In this document: positions 55,383 to 63,603 of the stretch, piece by piece
Position numbering within the stretch: the stretch's first letter is position 1
Layout: each line of letters opens with the position of its first letter
Origin: Flavobacterium algicola
GTDB lineage: Bacteria > Bacteroidota > Bacteroidia > Flavobacteriales > Flavobacteriaceae
NCBI RefSeq assembly: GCF_022399565.1
Contig: NZ_JAJTUT010000002.1
Span: forward strand, 310,001 to 374,000
Direction of reading: 5' to 3'
Length of the DNA stretch: 64,000 nucleotides
Program-made: the position numbers and the translations under genes
Notes under the pieces: generated by a model
Databases searched by the model: none
Seen by the model: the letters and a program-made list of their open reading frames with translations, nothing else
What the model was told of the DNA's origin: nothing

Positions 55383-58262
55383 TTAAGCCATCATCCCCTT
55401 AACAAAAACCTCCACAAATTCTTTCATCTTCGCAATAATTCGATCCCCGATAGTTCTGGCTTGCAGTACGCTTGGTCTGTTGTCTAGGCATTGAAAAACT
55501 TCGTCCTTTATAGGTTCTCTTCCGCTGTAAATGTAGGCATCGATTAAGGATTTAAATTGTGCTTTGTCTAAGTTTTCTTCTTCACATAGCTTGCCTAATG
55601 CTAGTACTTTTTGATCTTGCCAGAACTTCTCAAATTCATCGTCGATGTTGTCGCTGTCTTTGATATTAGGCATATTTTCATCAATGAACTTCTGAATCAA
55701 ATCTCGTTTGCTTCTCAGTTGTATATCACCTCCCAATAAATCAACAATCGCTTTCTTTTGAGCAGCTGCTGCAGATGGTGTTTTTTCTCCTTTCAGTTGT
55801 GCCAGCAATTTCAAGATATAAGCAACATTGATTTGGTCTCTATGGATTAATTCTAACTCAAAATCAATATCATCTAGAATCGAAGTCTTTTGTTTTTCAG
55901 TGTCTCGTTTTACTTTTTCGTATAAGTCCAAGTACTTGCTTTTGTAGTCTTCAAACTCCTGCTCGTCAATGGGTAAATCTTCCCAATCAAAATCCGAATA
56001 AGATTGTAAGACATTCATTGTACGCATTAATTTTCTAAAAGCTTGTACAAACTCTGCTTCGTCTTGCTCGCTTTTTAAATCATTAACGCTTTGGTATGTG
56101 GGTGTGATTTCTCTTAATAGTTTCAAAGCCTCATCAAACTTCTCTGCTATTTTTTCATAATCGGGCATGGTAACCACTTCGATGGCGTCTTTGTTCGAAA
56201 ATAAAGTAATGGCTTCGTCGGTGGCTTTTTTGAGGTTTCTAAAGGACAGAATGTTCCCTTGTGACTTCTGTTCTCCTAATATCCTGTTGGTTCTTGAATA
56301 GGCTTGTATTAAGCCGTGTTGTTTCAAGTTTTTATCTACGTAAAGGGTATTTACTTTCTTGGCATCAAAACCTGTAAGCATCATATTGACAACAATAACA
56401 ATATCCAAACGGTCTTTGTCATGGTTGAAGTTTTCCTTTTCTCGGTCTTTTAAACGTTTACTTATGTTTTTGAAATAGTTCTCAAATTGCTGGCTGTCTT
56501 TGGTCGAAAAACTCGTGCCATACATTTGGTTATAATCAGCAATGTAGGAGTCTAATTTGTCCCTTGTATGCTTGGATTGATAAGTGGTTGGAGCTTCTGC
56601 CAAAACATCAAAATCGACTTCATCACTTGGTAAATAATCCTGTGCTTCTTCTGAATCTTCGTTTGTGCCGTACGTAAAAATAGTAGCAATACGCAAATCA
56701 TGTTCGCCTGCTAGTTTCTTTTGCTGAAACAAATCATAATACTGAATCACATTATCAATGCTGCTTACCGCTAACAAGGCCGAATAATCTTTATTGAAAG
56801 TCTTTTGGCTGTGATGTGCAATGATGTAATCTACAATCTTAGAGATTCGTTTTTCAGAATTCAGTACTTCTTGCTTGTCTATATCTTCAACCTCAATATC
56901 AATAAAAGTATTGCTCTTATTTCTATACTTCCCAATGTACTCTATCCCAAAACGCAATACATTTTGATCTTTAATTGCATCTGTAATTACATATTTATGC
57001 AGGCAGTTGCCAAACAAGTCTTTGGTTGTGCGTTTTCCATACTCATTTTTAGAAGCATTTTCGGCAAAAATGGGCGTTCCGGTAAAACCTATTAACTGAC
57101 TTTTCTCAAAAAACTTTGTTATACGATCATGAGTATCTCCAAACTGCGAACGATGGCATTCATCAAATATAAAAACGATTTTCTGGTGGCGTAAAGCTTC
57201 AATTGCACCCGCAAATCGTTCCGAAATAGCGTTGTTTAGTTTCTGTATTGTGGTCAGTACTAATTTCGTATTGTCCGTTAATTGCCTTACTAATGACTGG
57301 GTGTTATTGGTAACGTCTACACTATCTTTCTTGAACGCATTGAACTCGTTCATGGTTTGATAATCCAAATCTTTTCTGTCTACTACAAAAACAACTTTGT
57401 AGACTTCGGGCAAGTCCATCAATATTTGACTGGCTTTAAAAGAAGTTAGTGTTTTTCCCGAACCTGTAGTGTGCCAAATGTAAGCGTTGTCGTTTGAGTT
57501 TTTGACTTGATGAATAATAGCTTCGGTAGCAAAATATTGATACGGACGCAACACCATCATTACCTTATGTGTTTCATTGATCACAATATAATGTGCAATC
57601 ATCTTACCCAAATGAGTTGGGTTTAAAAATGAAGCTGCAAACTCTGATAAATCTGTAATATTTTTATTTTTGGCATCCGCCCAAAAGAAGGTCTGTTTAA
57701 CTGATTGCAATTTATTATTCGCCAAATATTTGGTATTGACTCCATTGCTGATCACAAATAATTGCACGTATTGAAACAAACCATGATTGCTCCAAAAAGA
57801 ATGCATTTGGTAGCGATTAATTTGGTTGAAGGCCTCTTTGATTTCGATGCCAGAGCGCTTTAATTCTATTTGGACCAAAGGCAAACCATTGACCAAGAGC
57901 GTGACATCAAAACGGTTTTTATAACTTCCTTCTAAGGATATTTGATTGGTAACCTGAAATAGATTCTGGCTTGTGTCTTCGGTATTAAAAAAACGTACGT
58001 AAAAGGAAGTGCCATCTTCTTTGGTCAATTGAAAACGATCCCGCAAGGTTTTAGCTTTTTCGAAAACATTTCCTTTGGATAAATGATTCAAAATAGCATC
58101 AAACTCCTTAGCGGTAAAGGTGGTTTGATTGAAAACTTCCAACTGACTTTTAAGATTAGAAACTAATGCGTCTCCATCTTGAATTTGTACAGCTGCATAA
58201 TTCAAACCAATCAATTGCTTGATGAGTTTGTTTTCTAATTGTAATTCTGATTGATGGCTCAT
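55383..58262 (-). CDS. hsdR: Type I restriction endonuclease subunit R
   Basis: The 959-residue protein has an N-terminal nuclease domain with RFDVTLLVNGLPLVQIELKR (Asp119, Glu133-x-Lys135, the PD-(D/E)XK core). An SF2 translocase follows: WHTTGSGKTLTSFKA (Walker A, 264-271), FIFDECHRSQFG (367-370) and LIGFTGTPIF. VNMMLTGFDAKKVNTLYVDK and AYSRTNRILGEQK complete it. A helical C-terminus binds the methylase core. It cuts unmodified DNA away from the recognition site. It begins 6 bp after the candidate nuclease gene. Its first 57 bp are duplicated at 59002-59058. Confidence 0.95.
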   Translation of the reverse strand: MSHQSELQLENKLIKQLIGLNYAAVQIQDGDALVSNLKSQLEVFNQTTFTAKEFDAILNHLSKGNVFEKAKTLRDRFQLTKEDGTSFYVRFFNTEDTSQNLFQVTNQISLEGSYKNRFDVTLLVNGLPLVQIELKRSGIEIKEAFNQINRYQMHSFWSNHGLFQYVQLFVISNGVNTKYLANNKLQSVKQTFFWADAKNKNITDLSEFAASFLNPTHLGKMIAHYIVINETHKVMMVLRPYQYFATEAIIHQVKNSNDNAYIWHTTGSGKTLTSFKASQILMDLPEVYKVVFVVDRKDLDYQTMNEFNAFKKDSVDVTNNTQSLVRQLTDNTKLVLTTIQKLNNAISERFAGAIEALRHQKIVFIFDECHRSQFGDTHDRITKFFEKSQLIGFTGTPIFAENASKNEYGKRTTKDLFGNCLHKYVITDAIKDQNVLRFGIEYIGKYRNKSNTFIDIEVEDIDKQEVLNSEKRISKIVDYIIAHHSQKTFNKDYSALLAVSSIDNVIQYYDLFQQKKLAGEHDLRIATIFTYGTNEDSEEAQDYLPSDEVDFDVLAEAPTTYQSKHTRDKLDSYIADYNQMYGTSFSTKDSQQFENYFKNISKRLKDREKENFNHDKDRLDIVIVVNMMLTGFDAKKVNTLYVDKNLKQHGLIQAYSRTNRILGEQKSQGNILSFRNLKKATDEAITLFSNKDAIEVVTMPDYEKIAEKFDEALKLLREITPTYQSVNDLKSEQDEAEFVQAFRKLMRTMNVLQSYSDFDWEDLPIDEQEFEDYKSKYLDLYEKVKRDTEKQKTSILDDIDFELELIHRDQINVAYILKLLAQLKGEKTPSAAAAQKKAIVDLLGGDIQLRSKRDLIQKFIDENMPNIKDSDNIDDEFEKFWQDQKVLALGKLCEEENLDKAQFKSLIDAYIYSGREPIKDEVFQCLDNRPSVLQARTIGDRIIAKMKEFVEVFVKGMMA

Positions 58263-58268
58263 AACTAC

Positions 58269-58985
58269 TTAATTATTAAGCTTTTTTACTCTATTATAAA
58301 TTTGTTTGTCATTGTAATCAAATATATTTAATACTTTTTGAAGATCATTTTCTCTACAAAACTCCTCCACTCTTTCCCATGATAGAAAACTCATTTCAAA
58401 ATCTATTTTGTCATTAAATTTTTTAAGATCTTCCTTTAAAGTTGGAATAATCCCTATATAATAAGCTTCCTTACATTCAATCAAATTGAACGCTTTTTCA
58501 ACAATTGGATTATCACCTATCTTTCTATTTCTAAAAAATGATTTTATTCCACTTCTATTACCATCTAACTTATTTTGTTTTAAAATTGCCCAATTATCAA
58601 TTAATTGTTTTTTAAAATACAGTTGATAGAATAAGTTGGATGAATAACCCTTATATTCTTTCTTTTGAAAGTATTTATCAAATTGAGTTTTTATAATCCA
58701 GTTACTACCCGATGTTTTTACTTTTCCTTCAATAAATAATACTATTTTGTCCGCTGCCTTTTCAATTTTTTCATCTTTGTAATGAATGATAATTACCAAA
58801 TCTGCATCACCAAAATCGGAAAAGGATTGTTCTAAAAGCACAGTATATCTTTCTGGTGTTCCTAAATTAAAAGATTCATGAATTGTTATAGTCTCAATAA
58901 ATTTATTCATCAATACTTTATCCTCACCAATTGAGAATATCAATGAATTAATAATACCACGTTCTGAATAGCCTAAAATTTTCAT
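58269..58985 (-). CDS. Unknown protein with a PD-(D/E)XK-like motif, inserted before hsdR
   Basis: The 238-residue protein is not a known RM subunit. SDFGDADLVIIIHY (Asp62) followed by IVLFIEGKVKTS (Glu86-Gly-Lys88) has the spacing and hydrophobic context of a PD-(D/E)XK nuclease core, and SERGIINSLIFSI could supply an N-terminal Glu helix. The rest is mixed alpha/beta and lysine-rich. No family name is claimed. It is bracketed by direct repeats of the hsdR 5' end, so it joined the operon by insertion. It may be an accessory defence factor; this is inference. Confidence 0.55.
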   Translation of the reverse strand: MKILGYSERGIINSLIFSIGEDKVLMNKFIETITIHESFNLGTPERYTVLLEQSFSDFGDADLVIIIHYKDEKIEKAADKIVLFIEGKVKTSGSNWIIKTQFDKYFQKKEYKGYSSNLFYQLYFKKQLIDNWAILKQNKLDGNRSGIKSFFRNRKIGDNPIVEKAFNLIECKEAYYIGIIPTLKEDLKKFNDKIDFEMSFLSWERVEEFCRENDLQKVLNIFDYNDKQIYNRVKKLNN

Positions 58986-59001
58986 GTTTATATTATTTAT
59001 T

Positions 59002-59058
59002 TTAAACCAATTGCTTGATTAGGTTGTTTTCTAATTGTAATTCGGATTGATGGCTCTT
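59002..59058 (-). pseudogene. Relic of the 5' end of hsdR
   Basis: On the minus strand this 57-bp stretch translates as SHQSELQLENNLIKQLV followed by a stop, against MSHQSELQLENKLIKQLIGL for hsdR. The start codon is now AAG. It begins 9 bp after the stop of the exported-protein gene and ends 16 bp before the candidate nuclease ATG. It is separated from the true hsdR start by 796 bp. Together with 58206-58262 it forms direct repeats around the gene at 58269. Confidence 0.9.
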
Positions 59059-59067
59059 AATATTTTT

Positions 59068-60366
59068 TTAATTGATTAATTCGCCAAATAAGAAGTTCAC
59101 ACTTATGCCTACTAAATGACTAGAAGAATTAAAAGTATTTATTTCTTTCCACTGCACTTCAAAATTTACCTTTGGCTTACCATCTTTGTCTTTTAAACTT
59201 ATCGGAATACCTAACTTCCAATTAGTTTTATTATATTTCCCTTGATTAAGTTCTATGGCAGGACTAAAACCTAAACTATTATTAAATATAAAAAAAGCTG
59301 GTTCAATGATAAGTGAAGGAGTTACAAATTGTTCAAAATCTGTAATATATCCATCATTTGAGTCTTTTATTACTACTGTACCTCCCGCTCCACTTTCTGA
59401 CGTTTGAAATGCTTTTGATTTTAGATCATCAACTAATATATTGTTATTGTTTTTTAAGTTGGCTTTAGCTTTGAAAAAGAAAGAGTATCCACATGAATAT
59501 TCTCTCATATAATTCCAGGAAAGAGTCGCGTTAAAGGCATAAAAATGCTTTTTGGAAAGAGCATTGTTTAATACATCAGAAGTAGTCAAGTACTTGTTTT
59601 CACCAATAGGAACAAAAACCTCTAGAGACCACCAATTATCAGAAACGAAATGATACATTTTGTTGTTTTCCAAATAGGTAATTTCTTCTTTTGCCATTTC
59701 AATATAAAGTGCTTTACTCTTCGCTTCTAATTCAGTTTTATAATCCTTAGCATCTTTATCATAACGAGACAATTCATCATGTTTCCTTTTAAATTCATTT
59801 AAATTTTCAACATTAAATTTTTGTGTTGTCTTATCATATTTTTCATAGAGTAATTCACGATTTTTTAGCACAGCTGAATCTCTTCTTTTTCTAGGATTAG
59901 TTGTTGTAAAATTGATTGATCCTCTTCCTATTCGTGTGATTTTAAAAGTTGTACCAATATTATTTTCTTGAAAATCACCATTATCGTAAACAGTAGCAAA
60001 TTTGTTTTCCGCTTTTATTTTCGCTCCTGCCGATAGTAACCAAGTGAGTTTCTTTGTTTCATCAGAACGTTTCCATTCAAAATTAGCACCAATAGATATT
60101 GATTTATCATTGACATCCAAAGAGGAATAAAATTTTTGTAAGGTTAAATCATTAGATCCTCCAAAGGCAGTTCCTACTTTTTTAGCAAACAAAATATTCA
60201 TCATTTTGCCATTAAAAGTTTGTTTCTCACCTTTCTTATTATACAAATCAGCTTCATATTGAACAGAAGGACTAATTAAAATTGAATCAAGTTGTTTTTC
60301 CTGAGCAATTATATTAGAAACAGTAAATAAAAAAAGACAACAATAAAAAGAGTACATTTTTTTCAT
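59068..60366 (-). CDS. Exported beta-barrel-like protein with coiled-coil insert, within the RM operon
   Basis: The 432-residue protein has a signal peptide (FYCCLFLFTVSNIIAQ). Alternating amphipathic strands and a final SSHLVGISVNFLFGELIN suggest an outer-membrane beta-barrel. A long charged helical stretch (about 165-235, with KRRDSAVLKNRELLYEKYD and KTELEAKSKALYIEMAKEE) looks like a coiled coil between strands. I recognise no family. It lies 41 bp after hsdS in the same direction and belongs to no known RM function; it may be a passenger or an accessory surface component. Confidence 0.65.
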   Translation of the reverse strand: MKKMYSFYCCLFLFTVSNIIAQEKQLDSILISPSVQYEADLYNKKGEKQTFNGKMMNILFAKKVGTAFGGSNDLTLQKFYSSLDVNDKSISIGANFEWKRSDETKKLTWLLSAGAKIKAENKFATVYDNGDFQENNIGTTFKITRIGRGSINFTTTNPRKRRDSAVLKNRELLYEKYDKTTQKFNVENLNEFKRKHDELSRYDKDAKDYKTELEAKSKALYIEMAKEEITYLENNKMYHFVSDNWWSLEVFVPIGENKYLTTSDVLNNALSKKHFYAFNATLSWNYMREYSCGYSFFFKAKANLKNNNNILVDDLKSKAFQTSESGAGGTVVIKDSNDGYITDFEQFVTPSLIIEPAFFIFNNSLGFSPAIELNQGKYNKTNWKLGIPISLKDKDGKPKVNFEVQWKEINTFNSSSHLVGISVNFLFGELIN

Positions 60367-60407
60367 AATATATAGTTTTAGTTGATTAAGTATTTAAGAC
60401 TTTTGCG

Positions 60408-61535
60408 CTACACAAACATTTGTTGCAACAACCCCTTTTTGAATCCTTGCATGTTATTTATTTCTTGATGCGTATTTTCTATTTTATCATCGATGCCCGA
60501 TAAAAAATTGGCAATTTTTTGTTGTTCGGGTAGGGATGGTAAATTAAATTTTAATTTTTCAATTGTTGATTTTGATAAACTAGGTACACCTGACGCTTCA
60601 TTATGTAATTTCCAGTTTATCTGTTGAAATACACAATAAATAAATTTTGGAATTGTATTTTTAAAAGAATGGGTGTAAAACAAAGTATCTACTGTCCAAA
60701 ATTCTCCATCAAAATAAAATGGTTTGTCAATTGTTCCTTTACGACCAATAAAAACTGTTTCTCCTTTATACAGACATTTATTCACTGACAACATATATCC
60801 ACCTGTTCCGAAAACAGGAATATTTCCTTTTTCTAAATGTTTATAATCTTTTCCGCTACCAATTTTCAGAACCTCCCCCAATTTCTTCTCCTCCCAATCC
60901 GGATACTCATTCCCATTTTCGTCTTTAAACCGCAATTTTCCTGAGAACAATTGTTGCATTACGCCTTTTTTGTATTGTTCTAAGAGTTCCTTTTTGCGGG
61001 ACAATTGCAGTACTTTTTCATCGACCGAACTTAAAAATGAGGCTATTTTTTGTTGTTCTTCAAGTGAAGTTTTATAATAAGGAATTATATAAAACTCACC
61101 ATGATTTAAATCAGGAATGGCACTTGTTCCTGCATATTGCTTCATTAAAAACTGAATTTCAGGTTTATTTAAATATTGAAATAAAAATAATTTAGAAGTA
61201 GATTTTGTTAAAGGAGATACTTTAAAGAAATTATTATGGAAAACACCATGTGCATTTGTCCATGTTTTTCCAACACCATTTCCAGTTCTAGTAACAATAA
61301 TATCCTCTGGATAACAAATAACTGATTTCTGGGCATTTTCAATGTATTCTCCACCTTTGCCTTCTAAATAAGGTATTGTAATATAATGTAATCTATTATG
61401 TCCATTTACGGAATGACGATTACTTTTTAAAATAGCTAGTCCTTGATTGACTTTAACCACATCTTTTAATATCAAATCCTCCCACTCCCCATCAAACCCA
61501 CTAAATCGTAATTTTGGAATACATACTTTATTCAT
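60408..61535 (-). CDS. hsdS: Type I restriction-modification specificity subunit
   Basis: The 375-residue protein has two target-recognition domains, each closed by a conserved helix. The first ends EEQQKIASFLSSVDEKVLQL and YKKGVMQQLFSGKLRF (near residues 160-205). The second ends PEQQKIANFLSGIDDKIENT and FKKGLLQQMFV. Each half recognises one part of a split DNA site, with the helices setting the spacer. The second domain opens EKKLGEVLKIGSGKDY. It is split from hsdM by a 141-bp gap that contains repeat copy C. Confidence 0.93.
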   Translation of the reverse strand: MNKVCIPKLRFSGFDGEWEDLILKDVVKVNQGLAILKSNRHSVNGHNRLHYITIPYLEGKGGEYIENAQKSVICYPEDIIVTRTGNGVGKTWTNAHGVFHNNFFKVSPLTKSTSKLFLFQYLNKPEIQFLMKQYAGTSAIPDLNHGEFYIIPYYKTSLEEQQKIASFLSSVDEKVLQLSRKKELLEQYKKGVMQQLFSGKLRFKDENGNEYPDWEEKKLGEVLKIGSGKDYKHLEKGNIPVFGTGGYMLSVNKCLYKGETVFIGRKGTIDKPFYFDGEFWTVDTLFYTHSFKNTIPKFIYCVFQQINWKLHNEASGVPSLSKSTIEKLKFNLPSLPEQQKIANFLSGIDDKIENTHQEINNMQGFKKGLLQQMFV

Positions 61536-61550
61536 GGCAGGGATTTTTTT

Positions 61551-61649
61551 GCGTTAGGGATAAAAGTGGAAATCCTTTTTGAGAGGAACGAACAAAAAGA
61601 TTGTAACGGATAGCCCGACCCGCCTTTTTCTGGCGGGAAAAGCCCAAAT
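61551..61649 (+). repeat. Structured dispersed repeat, copy C, between hsdM and hsdS
   Basis: On the plus strand it reads TTAGGGATAAAAGTGGAAATCC, then a weak TTTTTG / CAAAAA hairpin. GATTGTAACGGATAGCCCG follows, then a hairpin CCCGCC / GGCGGG and the tail AAAAGCCCAAA. It is antisense to the hsd operon. The first half has diverged from copies A and B, while the hairpins have changed on both arms. Confidence 0.7.
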
Positions 61650-61676
61650 CATTTGTATCTAAATTGTTTTTCATGA

Positions 61677-63239
61677 TTAAAATGGGGTTTCGATTCCTAA
61701 TTCGGTGCAAAATCCTGCGATGGTGGCATCGGTGGTTTTGGCTTGGGTGGCTAATGCTCTTAATTCGGTTGTTATGGCGGTTAGGTCTATTGCATCTTCT
61801 TCCTCGAAGGTGTCTACGTAGCGCGGGATGTTTAAATTATAATCATTTTCGGCAATTGACGCGGCAACGGCGATATGGGAATATTTATCCTCTATTTTTC
61901 GGTTTTTATAGGTATCGATTATTTTGTCGATATCCTGGGTGCGCAATACGTTTTGGGTTTTTATTTTTTCAAAATGTTGGCTGGCATCGATAAAGAGAAT
62001 ATTATCAGCATGTTGGCGTTTTTTCTTTAACACCAAAATACAAGTTGGGATGCTGGTTCCATAAAAAATATTGGCGGGTAGGCCTATTACGGCATCGAGG
62101 TAATTTTTCTCTTTGATTAGGTATTGGCGTATGTGACCTTCGGCACCGCCACGAAACAAAACGCCGTGAGGCAATACGATTGCCATGGTTCCGTTGTCAT
62201 CCAGTTGGTGCACCATGTGTTGCACAAAGGCAAAATCAGCTTTGGAAGATGGGGCTAGTTTTCCGTAGGCTGAGAAACGCTCATCGGTCATGTGTAGCGG
62301 GCTGGCACTCCAGTTGGCCGAGAATGGCGGATTGGCCACGATGGCTTCAAAACGCATATCATAATGTTGCGGACGCTCGAGGGTGTCTTCGTTCTTGATG
62401 TCGAAACGTTTGTAGTGTACGTCATGCATGATCATGTTCATACGACAAAGGTTGTAGGTCGTAGGATTCATTTCTTGTCCGTAAAAGGCGCTAACATCTT
62501 TGACTTCCTTTGCTACTCGCAACAATAATGAACCCGAACCACAAGTAGGGTCGTACACGCTTTTTAATTTGTCCTTACCTACTGTAACCAGTTGTGCCAA
62601 GATGCTGCTGACTTGTTGTGGGGTATAAAACTCTCCTGCTTTCTTGCCTGCGCCACTGGCAAACTGCCCGATTAGGTATTCGTAAGCATCGCCTAGAACA
62701 TCGCTGTCGGTGTTTTCGAGATCAAAGTCGATTTCGTCTAGATGTACAAGAACTTTTACAATCAGCTCGTTTTTATCCGCTTCGGATTTTCCAAGTTTGT
62801 GCGAAGTCAAATCAAGATCAGAAAATAGATTACCAAAATCCTCTTCACTTTCTGATCCCATGGTACTTTGCTCAATGTGCGTAAGCACTTTTGATAAATC
62901 GCCAAGGATAAAATTATTTTTCCCACCTGCGTTGCCTCTTCTTGCCAACTCTGAAAACAATTCAGAAGGCAATAAGAAGTAGCCTAATTTGTCTAAGGCA
63001 AGTTGTTTTATTTCTTTAAGTAAAGTAGTTTCTTCTTGATGTCCTTCGACTTCTTGAAAGCTGAGTCCGTCTGGTTTTAGGATGGTATTGGCGTACAGAT
63101 CCATCTTGGTGCTCAGGTATTTATAGAAGATAAAACCTAATATGTAATCTCTAAAATCATCGGCGTCCATCTTGCCACGTAGGGTGTTTGCAATGTTCCA
63201 GAGTTGTTGTTCTAATTTTTGTTTTTGTTCGGCTGCCAT
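61677..63239 (-). CDS. hsdM: Type I DNA methyltransferase subunit (N6-adenine)
   Basis: The 520-residue protein has an N-terminal helical domain (LWNIANTLRGKMDADDFRDY), GEFYTPQQV (202-210), motif I VYDPTCGSGSLLL (228-240) and the catalytic motif IV ANPPFSANW (302-310). It methylates adenine at the site chosen by HsdS and forms the core that HsdR joins. It is the first gene of the island on the minus strand. A 14-bp palindrome lies 70 bp upstream. Confidence 0.95.
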   Translation of the reverse strand: MAAEQKQKLEQQLWNIANTLRGKMDADDFRDYILGFIFYKYLSTKMDLYANTILKPDGLSFQEVEGHQEETTLLKEIKQLALDKLGYFLLPSELFSELARRGNAGGKNNFILGDLSKVLTHIEQSTMGSESEEDFGNLFSDLDLTSHKLGKSEADKNELIVKVLVHLDEIDFDLENTDSDVLGDAYEYLIGQFASGAGKKAGEFYTPQQVSSILAQLVTVGKDKLKSVYDPTCGSGSLLLRVAKEVKDVSAFYGQEMNPTTYNLCRMNMIMHDVHYKRFDIKNEDTLERPQHYDMRFEAIVANPPFSANWSASPLHMTDERFSAYGKLAPSSKADFAFVQHMVHQLDDNGTMAIVLPHGVLFRGGAEGHIRQYLIKEKNYLDAVIGLPANIFYGTSIPTCILVLKKKRQHADNILFIDASQHFEKIKTQNVLRTQDIDKIIDTYKNRKIEDKYSHIAVAASIAENDYNLNIPRYVDTFEEEDAIDLTAITTELRALATQAKTTDATIAGFCTELGIETPF

Positions 63240-63603
63240 GAAGCAATTTTTGTCTTAAAATTTTTATGAAGCTAAAGTATTAATTATATCCTAATTTGTA
63301 ATGAGGAAAACCGTAATTACGGTACACAAATAAATATTTTTATTTTTTTATAGCTTCCTTCGATGCGTTTTTGCTGCTTTTCTTTCTATTTTGCAAACTA
63401 AATTTTGTCATGAAAGAAAAAATCAACTAAAATAATAATAAGTATTGATTGCTCAGACAGAGGATTTCTATTTTTTAGTGTGAATTGTTCTGCACGCTGA
63501 ATCCCTATTTAATAAAAAAGAAATAGCACTTTGTTACCGTCAAGCTTTTCATCATCTCTTTTATAATTAGGCCTTTAATTTGCTTACTACTCAACAATTA
63601 TAA
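63240..63603. other. Gene-free region upstream of hsdM
   Basis: These 364 bp of AT-rich DNA hold the palindrome at 63310-63323 and probably the hsd promoter. No integrase, tRNA end or attachment repeat was found at this edge of the island. Confidence 0.4.
63310..63323. promoter_or_regulatory. 14-bp perfect palindrome upstream of hsdM
   Basis: ACCGTAATTACGGT lies 71-84 bp before the hsdM ATG. It is a plausible dimeric regulator site, but no regulator gene is in the island. A chance palindrome in AT-rich DNA is possible. Confidence 0.35.

Noticed and set aside
60408..61535. Phase-variable hsdS
   Set aside because: No simple-sequence tract, recombinase gene or second inverted hsdS copy is visible in the island.
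61528..61710. 60-codon frame on the minus strand between hsdM and hsdS
   Set aside because: It overlaps repeat copy C and the hsdS start and has no start signal or family; it is an artefact of the repeat.
61664..62982. Several plus-strand frames antisense to hsdM
   Set aside because: They are shadow frames of a strongly conserved methylase gene, with unlikely composition and no motifs.
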